Shown here in pieces: positions 1 to 5,219 of a DNA stretch of 6,252 nucleotides (its first letter is position 1; each line of letters starts with the position of its first letter). Made by a program: the position numbers and the translations under genes. The notes under the pieces are model-generated. The model saw only the letters and a list, made by a program, of their open reading frames with translations, searched no databases and had not been told where the DNA came from. This DNA comes from Halieaceae bacterium (GTDB lineage: Bacteria > Pseudomonadota > Gammaproteobacteria > Pseudomonadales > Halieaceae): assembly GCA_902518075.1 (NCBI GenBank), contig CABYEX010000051.1, forward strand, positions 1 through 6,252, given 5' to 3'.

Positions 1-4
1 TCAT

Positions 5-418
5 TCACCCGGCCATCAATTGGCTTGGCTTAGAGAGATCCATGCTTTCCCAGGCTTCAGCGATGGGCTCAAGCAAGCCCTTCACCTCGGCGACATTGTC
101 GGGCGCTTTGTCGAGGTTCACATTGGCTGCGAACAGCTTGCGGATCGAGTAGCCGTAAAGCTCACCAAGGTTTGCGGCTATCTCTCCGCCGCGCTCGTAG
201 TCGAGGCTCCCCTGCAGGCCCACCAATATACGAGACGCCTTGGTAAGATACTCACGCACCTGATCCTTATTTTCATGCTGATGATGCACATCTGCGCCCA
301 CCAGCGCGCCGATTAACGCCTTGAAAAGTAATGTAACCAGTTCGTGCCTGTCTGCGCATGCGACAGCAGATTCAATATCAAGTCGCTTGTATGCCGCTGC
401 GGCTTTAATACGCGTCAT
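5..418 (-). CDS. fliS: Flagellar secretion chaperone FliS
   Basis: FliS is a small helical cytoplasmic chaperone that binds the C-terminus of flagellin, stops it polymerising early and hands it to the flagellar export apparatus. Numbering from the start chosen here (137 aa), the family hallmarks are visible in order: AAAAYKRLDIESAVACAD near residues 6-23, a LVTLLFKALIGAL helix at about 26-38, and the block SLDYERGGEIAANLGELY at about 71-88, followed by IRKLFAANV and EAWESM near the C-terminus. Length and order match full-length FliS (about 130-140 aa). An upstream in-frame ATG at 436 would give 143 aa. I prefer 418 because GAGG at 424-427 lies 5 bases before it and because the start of other FliS proteins aligns there. 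A sigma-28 promoter lies directly upstream. Unusually, no fliD precedes it. The stop is followed at once by an ATG (positions 4-2), so a downstream partner gene, perhaps fliT-like, is possible but cannot be identified. Confidence 0.93.
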   Translation of the reverse strand: MTRIKAAAAYKRLDIESAVACADRHELVTLLFKALIGALVGADVHHQHENKDQVREYLTKASRILVGLQGSLDYERGGEIAANLGELYGYSIRKLFAANVNLDKAPDNVAEVKGLLEPIAEAWESMDLSKPSQLMAG

Positions 419-423
419 GCTTA

Positions 424-427
424 CCTC
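424..427 (-). promoter_or_regulatory. Ribosome binding site deciding the fliS start
   Basis: GAGG on the minus strand, 5 bases before the ATG at 418-416. The alternative ATG at 436 has only a purine run (GAAGGAAG) abutting it, which is too close to act well. Confidence 0.7.
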
Positions 428-454
428 GGGGAACATCTTCCTTCGATACCCTAA

Positions 455-481
455 ATATCGGCATAATCGCGTCGAACTTTA
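455..481 (-). promoter_or_regulatory. Sigma-28 (FliA) class 3 flagellar promoter of fliS
   Basis: On the minus strand the -35 element TAAAGTTC (481-474) and the -10 element GCCGATAT (462-455) are separated by exactly 11 bases. The enterobacterial FliA consensus is TAAAGTTT-N11-GCCGATAA, so each element matches at seven of eight positions with the canonical spacing. The expected transcription start, about 7 bases past the -10, falls near 448. That leaves a leader of about 30 bases with the GAGG ribosome binding site for the ATG at 418. The ATG at 436 would have a leader of only about 12 bases. The site therefore predicts late (class 3) flagellar expression of fliS and supports the shorter start. 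The match was made by eye. Confidence 0.88.
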
Positions 482-547
482 CTGTGTGTGCGCTATCCCT
501 TTAAGTCTGACAAAGCACTGTTTTTAAGTGATTTTTTCCGAGAGCAC

Positions 548-567
548 CCACCTCAGGGTGGTTTTTT
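548..567 (+). terminator. Rho-independent terminator, rightward, with no assigned gene
   Basis: The stem CCACC (548-552) pairs with GGTGG (557-561) around a TCAG loop and is followed at once by six Ts (562-567). This is a compact but good intrinsic terminator for rightward transcription. On the other strand there is no T-tract after the stem, so it is not a fliS-side terminator. No convincing gene lies before it on the plus strand, because the sequence to the left is the divergent fliS promoter and gene. It may end a short non-coding RNA, end transcription running antisense to fliS, or act as a leader attenuator for the gene starting at 621. Confidence 0.65.
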
Positions 568-588
568 GTGATTCCCGAGCGATGATAG

Positions 589-602
589 GGGCTTGCTAGC
601 CC
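589..602 (+). promoter_or_regulatory. Small hairpin in the leader of the 621 gene
   Basis: GGGCT (589-593) and AGCCC (598-602) form a 5-bp stem with a TGCT loop, ending 7 bases before the GAGG ribosome binding site at 610-613. It has no T-tract, so it is not a terminator. It could affect mRNA stability or ribosome access, or be chance; a 5-bp stem is weak evidence. Confidence 0.3.
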
Positions 603-620
603 AAAACATGAGGATCATGT

Positions 621-1007
621 ATGAGACGCAAGGTGCATCACTGCTATGGGATCGTCATGGTATGGCTATCGGCAATGGGGTGGACGCTCGGATCCATCGC
701 CGCCGGCACCAGTCTCGCGCCTGTTACCAATACGGGGCTTAATAATATCCACTTCAAATTGGTGCGTTGCAGCGAGGCCGGCTTCTGGATGTTCGATGTG
801 ATCAATAATAATTTTTCGCCCTCAACCGTCGAGTACTTCTTTTGGTTAGAGGACGATCAGGGGGACGCGATCGATGGTGATGCAGGCCAGCTGAATTTGG
901 CGCCCAAGAGCCGTGCATCGGTGACCTTGAAATTTGGGTGTGACGTGGCTTTTACGGAACTTAAGCCTCACTTTCGCTGGGCTCCGGTCGGATTCTCGCG
1001 CCCCTAG
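621..1007 (+). CDS. Small exported protein of unknown function
   Basis: I do not recognise a family. The 128-aa product begins with a clear Sec signal peptide: a basic n-region (MRRKVHH), a hydrophobic stretch at about residues 10-24, and a likely cleavage after SIAA (residue 28). The mature part of about 100 aa is predicted to be periplasmic or secreted. It contains exactly two cysteines (C50 and C107), which could form a disulfide, an acidic patch at 77-88 (LEDDQGDAIDGD), and alternating hydrophobic stretches such as SRASVTLKFGC near the end that would suit a small beta-sandwich. The ATG is preceded by GAGG at 610-613 with a 7-base spacer. It stands alone: the terminator at 548-567 separates it from upstream DNA and a 72-base gap separates it from ubiX. 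Signal peptide and start are well supported; the coding call rests on these and on an uninterrupted frame. Confidence 0.75.
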   Translation: MRRKVHHCYGIVMVWLSAMGWTLGSIAAGTSLAPVTNTGLNNIHFKLVRCSEAGFWMFDVINNNFSPSTVEYFFWLEDDQGDAIDGDAGQLNLAPKSRASVTLKFGCDVAFTELKPHFRWAPVGFSRP

Positions 1008-1079
1008 GGGTTCTGAGGCGAAGAGGTGCTCGGTAACTTGGTTAAGAACCGGTACACTGCGCCCTCTAGTTAACTCAGT

Positions 1080-1649
1080 ATGGTAACAATGGATCGGCTC
1101 ATTATTGGCATCAGCGGGGCGTCTGGCGTGCAGTATGGAGTGCGCGCACTGGAATTATTAAGACCGCTGCCTGTTGAGACGCATCTGGTTATGAGCAAGT
1201 CCGCTGAGTTGACCGTGCACCACGAAATGGATCGAACTGTTGATGCGATTCGGTCCCTTGCTGACGAGTGGCACCCCGTGCGCAATGTGGGAGCCTCGGT
1301 GGCGAGTGGCTCGTTCCGCACTATGGGTATGTTGCTCGCCCCTTGTTCGATTCGCACGCTAGGGGAGATTACATCCGGCGTCACCTCGTCCCTGTTAACG
1401 CGCGCCGCCGATGTGGTGCTGAAGGAGCGTCGCCGGCTGGTCCTGATGGTGCGGGAGACGCCCTTGCATTTGGGCCACCTGCGAAACATGGCGGCGGTGA
1501 CCGAGATGGGCGCGGTGGTCGCGCCGCCCGTGCCCGCGTTTTACGCCAAACCGGAGTCGCTCGATGAAGTGGTGACGCAAAGTGTTGCCCGCGCCCTCGA
1601 TCTATTTGAAATTACTCTACCCGAGACTCATCGCTGGACCGAGTCGTGA
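1080..1649 (+). CDS. ubiX: UbiX flavin prenyltransferase
   Basis: UbiX joins dimethylallyl phosphate to reduced FMN to make prenylated FMN, the cofactor of UbiD-type decarboxylases, including the UbiD step of ubiquinone synthesis. It is cytoplasmic and forms dodecamers. The 189-aa product has the whole signature: the glycine loop GISGASG at residues 10-16, ASGSF at 75-79, APCSIRTL at 87-94, [16 protein letters not shown] at 105-120, [14 protein letters not shown] at 124-137 and PPVPAFY at 149-155. It resembles the E. coli protein along its whole length, including an ending like ITLPE. The E. coli N-terminus aligns with the second ATG at 1089 (MDRLIIG), which would give 186 aa. Neither ATG has a convincing Shine-Dalgarno sequence, so the start is open between the two. 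It heads a three-gene unit, its stop overlapping the next start (GTGA). No ubiD is in the window. Family call is near certain. Confidence 0.96.
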   Translation: MVTMDRLIIGISGASGVQYGVRALELLRPLPVETHLVMSKSAELTVHHEMDRTVDAIRSLADEWHPVRNVGASVASGSFRTMGMLLAPCSIRTLGEITSGVTSSLLTRAADVVLKERRRLVLMVRETPLHLGHLRNMAAVTEMGAVVAPPVPAFYAKPESLDEVVTQSVARALDLFEITLPETHRWTES

Positions 1650-2884
1650 CCCGCCTACTTGACCGCGCCCGTCAGCAGTCGCTGGCGTGGCTGGTATTCT
1701 TCGTCATCGTGGTTGATCTGATCGGATTCGGCATTGTGATACCGATCTTGCCCTTTTTATCTCCACAGTTAGGCGGGGGTACTGATGACATCGCTTTCAT
1801 TCTTGCTACTTACAGCGTCGCTGCGGCGATTGTCGCGCCGATCTGGGGCAAGTTGTCTGACCGAGTAGGCAGGCGCCGGATTCTCGGTATCTGCCTTCTT
1901 GGCGGTGCGGTATCTCACTTCCTGCTGGCCATTTCTGACACACTCTGGCTGGTTTATGTGTCTCGCGCGGTGGCCGGAATGATGGCGGGCGGGGTTCCGG
2001 TGGCCACCGCCCTCATCGCGGATGCCAGCACGTCTGAGCAGAGATCTAGAGCAATGGGCCTGATTGGCAGAGCGTTCGGTATCGGTTTGATTCTGGGGCC
2101 CGTGATCGGCGGGGTGCTCGCCCGAAGTGAGACAGACTTTATGCTGCCCTGCTTGGTCGCCGGCGTGTTATCAGTCCTTGCCGCCGCGTTGGCTTTTATC
2201 CTCTTACCGGCCGTTGAGGCCCGGGATGGTCATGCAGAGGCGGTAGTGGATGAGGACCCCTCGGCGCCACTGCTCGATATTTTAAAGCGGCCCGGCTTAC
2301 CCCTCTTTATCTGTCAGTTTTGTTTTCACACTTCTGCGGTGAGCGCCTCGGTCTATCTGTTTCCAATTTGGGTAGCGAATGGTCTAGGCTGGCAGGCTCG
2401 CGAAGTGGGACTGTTTTTCGGGCTGATCGGCGTCGTTATGGTGGTTACACAGGGCAATATTCTGGGGTGGATGACGGACCGCTTCGGTAATCTCTGGGTA
2501 TTGCGCAGCGCGGCACTTTGCTTCTGTGCCTCGCTGGCGCTATCTGCTGTTGCCACCCAGGCATGGGCGATGGGCGCGCTAGGCCTGTTGTTATTTTCCA
2601 CGGCCACGCTATGTCTGCCGGTGCTCAATACCATTGCGAGCCATTTGGTCACCCCTGCGTCGCGAGGCCAGCTCTTTGGCGTGACGGCCTCTTCTGCTGC
2701 TTGCGGTCGGATTCTGGGCCCGTTGGTCGCTGCGGCTTTATTGGCACAGGGCGGCTACGGGCTGGCCTGGGTGGGGACTAGTGCCGTCGTCCTGCTGGTT
2801 GTGATGTGGTCGATGGTCTTCGGTGATGGACTCATAAGCAAGCCGGCCGATGCCGCACGAGATCTATCAAGGAGCGCCTTGTGA
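1646..2884 (+). CDS. MFS transporter, DHA1 (TetA-like) drug/H+ antiporter type
   Basis: A 412-aa inner-membrane protein of the major facilitator superfamily with hydrophobicity consistent with 12 membrane segments. Helix 1 carries [13 protein letters not shown] (residues 24-36), typical of TetA-like DHA1 proteins. The loop between helices 2 and 3 has motif [13 protein letters not shown] (68-79). Helix 5 has the antiporter motif C form [12 protein letters not shown] (145-156). A central hydrophilic loop with many acidic residues lies at about 191-212, and a weaker second motif [10 protein letters not shown], lies at 274-282 in the C-terminal half. Motif C is characteristic of proton-coupled exporters, so efflux is more likely than uptake, but the substrate cannot be read from the sequence. 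The start is GTG, overlapping the ubiX stop by 4 bases, with no strong ribosome binding site, which suggests coupled translation. The downstream dehydrogenase overlaps in the same way, so it may export a substrate or product of that pathway. Confidence 0.93.
   Translation: MTRLLDRARQQSLAWLVFFVIVVDLIGFGIVIPILPFLSPQLGGGTDDIAFILATYSVAAAIVAPIWGKLSDRVGRRRILGICLLGGAVSHFLLAISDTLWLVYVSRAVAGMMAGGVPVATALIADASTSEQRSRAMGLIGRAFGIGLILGPVIGGVLARSETDFMLPCLVAGVLSVLAAALAFILLPAVEARDGHAEAVVDEDPSAPLLDILKRPGLPLFICQFCFHTSAVSASVYLFPIWVANGLGWQAREVGLFFGLIGVVMVVTQGNILGWMTDRFGNLWVLRSAALCFCASLALSAVATQAWAMGALGLLLFSTATLCLPVLNTIASHLVTPASRGQLFGVTASSAACGRILGPLVAAALLAQGGYGLAWVGTSAVVLLVVMWSMVFGDGLISKPADAARDLSRSAL
2869..2874 (+). 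promoter_or_regulatory. Strong ribosome binding site inside the MFS gene for the dehydrogenase
   Basis: AAGGAG lies 6 bases before the GTG at 2881, inside the last codons of the transporter gene. It fixes the dehydrogenase start at 2881 and gives that gene its own initiation signal despite the 4-base overlap. Confidence 0.8.
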
Positions 2885-3852
2885 CGTCCAAGTGCGTGAT
2901 CAGCCTCGACCTGCCCAAAGACATCGTCGCGCCATTAAGAGATCAGTTTGACCTGCTGACGTGGTCAGGCAAAGAGGCTATGCCCGAGGTTACGCTGCAA
3001 GACTGGCTTACTGATGCCGAGGGCTTGTTATGTGCACTGTCTACACCGATTACGGCATCCGTCATCGCGGGCGCTAGGCGATTAAAGGTGATTTCAACCA
3101 TGTCGGTGGGTGTTGATCACATTGATCTGGCGGCGGCGACAGCTGCCTGCATTCCCGTAGGGCACACACCGGGGGTTTTGGTGGATAGCACAGCTGATTT
3201 GGCGGTGGGGCTGATGATCGCAGTAAATCGCCGTATTGCGGAGGCCGATCGATGGATGAGAACTGGCCAATGGTCCCAGGGTTGGCAGTCAGACTTGCTG
3301 CTTGGAAGCGACCTCAGCCAGGCCATTGTTGGCATTGTCGGTTTGGGCCCTATTGGCGAGGCAACCGTAAGGCGTCTGCGCGGGTTTGGCGCCACCCTTC
3401 TGGGCTGGAACAGGACGCCTAAAGCTCTCGAGGGTGTCGAAATGGTGGACCTTGAGGACCTGTTCTGTCGCTGTGACATCGTGTCCCTGCACACCGCCCT
3501 TGCGCCAGAGACGTTCCAGATAGCCAGCCGCCGGCGTTTGGCGAGTATGCGTTCTGGTGCCTCGCTCATCAATACTGGTCGCGGTGCCTTGGTCGATGAA
3601 GCGGCTTTAATTGAAGAGTTGTCCAGCGGTCGTCTCAGAGCGGGACTCGATGTGTTTAAGACCGAGCCACTACCCACTGACCACCCTCTTTTGAGTCTGG
3701 ATAATGCGGTGTTACTGCCGCATGTGGGGAGTGCCACGTTCTCGACGCGAATGGCCATGGTGACCCGAGCGCTTGAGAATCTGCGGGCTGGGATGTCGGG
3801 TGAGCCCCTGTCCTTTTGCGCGAATCCCGAGGTCTACGGGCTCAGCGGGTAG
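2881..3852 (+). CDS. D-2-hydroxyacid dehydrogenase, glyoxylate/hydroxypyruvate reductase (GRHPR) type
   Basis: A 323-aa cytoplasmic oxidoreductase of the D-isomer-specific 2-hydroxyacid dehydrogenase family, which reduces 2-keto acids to D-2-hydroxy acids. The substrate-side loop STMSVGVDHIDL is at residues 72-83. The Rossmann glycine motif VGIVGLGPIG is at 150-159. The catalytic triad is complete: Arg234 in NTGRGALVDE, Glu262 in DVFKTEPLP and His281 in LLPHVGSAT. After the second beta strand of the cofactor domain comes WNRTP (176-180), with Asn-Arg where NAD-preferring members usually have Asp, so NADPH is the likely cofactor. EPLPTDHPLL followed by LPHVGSAT, and the closing SGEPL, resemble animal and plant-type GRHPR more than E. 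coli GhrA. Glyoxylate, hydroxypyruvate or an aromatic pyruvate such as hydroxyphenylpyruvate are possible substrates. The GTG start has a strong AAGGAG. It is the last gene of the ubiX operon and its stop overlaps the convergent lipoprotein gene by 11 bases. Confidence 0.94.
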   Translation: MTSKCVISLDLPKDIVAPLRDQFDLLTWSGKEAMPEVTLQDWLTDAEGLLCALSTPITASVIAGARRLKVISTMSVGVDHIDLAAATAACIPVGHTPGVLVDSTADLAVGLMIAVNRRIAEADRWMRTGQWSQGWQSDLLLGSDLSQAIVGIVGLGPIGEATVRRLRGFGATLLGWNRTPKALEGVEMVDLEDLFCRCDIVSLHTALAPETFQIASRRRLASMRSGASLINTGRGALVDEAALIEELSSGRLRAGLDVFKTEPLPTDHPLLSLDNAVLLPHVGSATFSTRMAMVTRALENLRAGMSGEPLSFCANPEVYGLSG

Positions 3853-4471
3853 TGGCGTCGGGTAGCACGCGCAAGGCTCTCGCGATGCCTGGTTCGAGCT
3901 TGCGGCGAACTTTGTCCAGGTCTGGCTGGTTCTGATTTTCTATTATCTGGCTGATGTTGGCCGACCAAACTGCGGCCAGATTGTCGCCATCCTCGAAGCT
4001 AAGCATCAAGCTTGCGACCTCTCGCGGGCCACTGAGCGCATGGGCATTGTTTATGATGGCCGGGTCCGGGCTTCGGTTAATGACCGAGCTGGTCGGAGCA
4101 GGGTTGAGCATTTCAGAGGTGATGCCGCCTTCCAGCCGCACGCCGAAAGCGTAGCTCACCAAAAAGTCGCCGCCTGATGCTTGATACCGGTAGCCTTTCT
4201 TTTGCAGCGATGCTGACAACACCTCTCTTACCGTGGTTGAAAGTTGGTAAAGCGTTTCCATGGACTGGGGGACGCCCGTTGGCACCTCAGCACGCCAACT
4301 GAAGGTTTGAAAGCCCTCTTTAGCGAACCTATCTACTGGCGCAGTGTCCACCTGCATGGTGGTGCACCCCAGAGTGCCAATGCATAGTAGGCTCATTGCT
4401 GTGCACAGCAAGCACCTCGTCCAATCGGTTATGTTAATGCCGCTCCTTGAGCCCCTTATTAAGGGAACCAA
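3842..4471 (-). CDS. DUF4136-like lipoprotein
   Basis: Predicted envelope lipoprotein; function unknown. Counting from the TTG at 4471 (209 aa), a hydrophobic signal segment at about 20-35 ends in GTLGC, with Cys36 the probable lipidated residue. This fits the general lipoprotein pattern, though position -3 is Thr and not the usual Leu. The mature part looks like DUF4136: FAKEGFQTFSWRAE (49-62), a helix VREVLSASLQKKGYRY (81-96), GGDFLVSYAFGV (100-111) and a late strand with AAVWSANIS (166-174). The start is uncertain. The TTG at 4471 has no Shine-Dalgarno sequence and lies inside the upstream gene. A perfect AAGGAG (4443-4448) sits 4 bases before an in-frame ATT (4438-4436), which would give 198 aa starting with Asn-Ile-Thr after the initiator. 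The first internal ATG (residue 26) would leave too short a signal. It is the last gene of the gor operon and overlaps the convergent dehydrogenase gene at its end. Confidence 0.82.
   Translation of the reverse strand: MVPLIRGSRSGINITDWTRCLLCTAMSLLCIGTLGCTTMQVDTAPVDRFAKEGFQTFSWRAEVPTGVPQSMETLYQLSTTVREVLSASLQKKGYRYQASGGDFLVSYAFGVRLEGGITSEMLNPAPTSSVINRSPDPAIINNAHALSGPREVASLMLSFEDGDNLAAVWSANISQIIENQNQPDLDKVRRKLEPGIARALRVLPDATTR
4443..4448 (-). promoter_or_regulatory. Strong ribosome binding site facing an ATT codon
   Basis: AAGGAG on the minus strand lies after the stop of the TSUP gene (4461-4459) and is followed, 4 bases on, by an in-frame ATT (4438-4436) of the lipoprotein gene. No ATG, GTG or TTG in that frame lies at usable spacing. 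The spacer is slightly short. It suggests either a rare ATT start or a mutated ATG. Confidence 0.55.
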
Positions 4472-5217
4472 ATCAGTTTAACCATCATACCGGCGATCGA
4501 AAACATAACCATCCAGCGAATGACACGCTCACCACCTTTCAGCGTCAGTCTGGCGCCAAGCCAGCCGCCGACGGCATTGCCCACCGCCATCACAGCACCG
4601 ATCCACCAGAGTAGTTCCAGTTGGCTGCCAAACACCCAAAGCGCAGAGAGCGTGTAGAGCAGAATAATAAAGATTTTGTGAATGTTGGCTGCGACTAGGT
4701 TGAGCCCCAGCACCCGGTTGAGGATGGGCAGCAGAATGAAGCCCATGCCGATTTGAATGAACCCGCCCCAGAACCCGGCCGCGACCATCAGAACATGTCC
4801 CCAGAGGCGACGCCGGGGTGTCAGGGGTGCAGCGACTACTGCCTTGGTCCGACCCACATCGGTCAGCATCAAAACCAGCACCAGCCCCATCACAGCTGCC
4901 AGCACCAAATTGAAGGTTTCGACCGGCAGGCGCACGCCGACCAGCGCACCCGCCACTGCCCCGGGCACCGCGCACAGTGAGAGCGACAGGATCATGCCTG
5001 ACCGGGGCAGCCCATGGCGGATGTAGGTCAAGGCCGCGCTGATGTTGTGTGCAAGGATGGGCAGTCGATTGGTGCCGTTGGCGACGGGTCCGGGCACACC
5101 CAGAAAGATCATCACGGGCACCGTAATGACCGAGCCGCCCCCCGCCATCACATTGATGAAGCCGCCCGCGAGTCCCGCGAGTATCAGCACCCCAATTTCC
5201 CAAAGTGCGACTTCCAA
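4459..5217 (-). CDS. TauE/SafE (TSUP) family membrane transporter
   Basis: A 252-aa polytopic inner-membrane protein with the two-repeat architecture of the TSUP family, whose members move sulfite, sulfonates or other small anions, usually outwards. Repeat 1 has GGFINVMAGGGSVITVPVM at residues 18-36, then NGTNRLPILAHN (47-58). Repeat 2 has GFWGGFIQIGMGFILLPIL (148-166), then AANIHKIFIILL (176-187). About eight hydrophobic segments can be counted, with a basic loop PRRR at 134-137 between the halves. Length matches the usual 245-270 aa. The start is a TTG only 2 bases after the stop of the glutathione reductase gene and has no clear ribosome binding site, so translation probably depends on coupling. 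A GTG at codon 10 would cut into helix 1 and is less likely. Lying next to glutathione reductase, a sulfur-anion substrate is a reasonable guess, but the substrate cannot be read from the sequence. Confidence 0.9.
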   Translation of the reverse strand: MEVALWEIGVLILAGLAGGFINVMAGGGSVITVPVMIFLGVPGPVANGTNRLPILAHNISAALTYIRHGLPRSGMILSLSLCAVPGAVAGALVGVRLPVETFNLVLAAVMGLVLVLMLTDVGRTKAVVAAPLTPRRRLWGHVLMVAAGFWGGFIQIGMGFILLPILNRVLGLNLVAANIHKIFIILLYTLSALWVFGSQLELLWWIGAVMAVGNAVGGWLGARLTLKGGERVIRWMVMFSIAGMMVKLIWFP

Positions 5218-5219
5218 GA

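Noticed and set aside
608..739. Alternative plus-strand frame of about 44 codons starting at ATG 608
   Set aside because: It overlaps the exported-protein gene in another frame, has no good ribosome binding site, and its translation shows no recognisable pattern, whereas the 621 frame gives a clear signal peptide.
1001..1010. Perfect 10-base palindrome CCCCTAGGGG over the stop codon of the exported-protein gene
   Set aside because: It has no loop and only two Ts after it, so it does not make an intrinsic terminator. A 10-base palindrome spanning a stop is plausible by chance.
1053..1058. TACACT upstream of ubiX as a -10 element
   Set aside because: It matches the sigma-70 -10 at only four of six positions, and no good -35 lies 16-18 bases upstream. 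A ubiX promoter probably exists in 1008-1079, but I cannot place it.
3117..3758. Long open frame opposite the dehydrogenase gene
   Set aside because: The dehydrogenase has every catalytic and cofactor motif. The antisense product is rich in Arg, Ser and Pro and shows no domain.
4529..5203. Long minus-strand frame inside the TSUP gene
   Set aside because: It is a second frame of the same strand with a Gly/Arg/His-rich low-complexity product. The other frame encodes a coherent TSUP protein.
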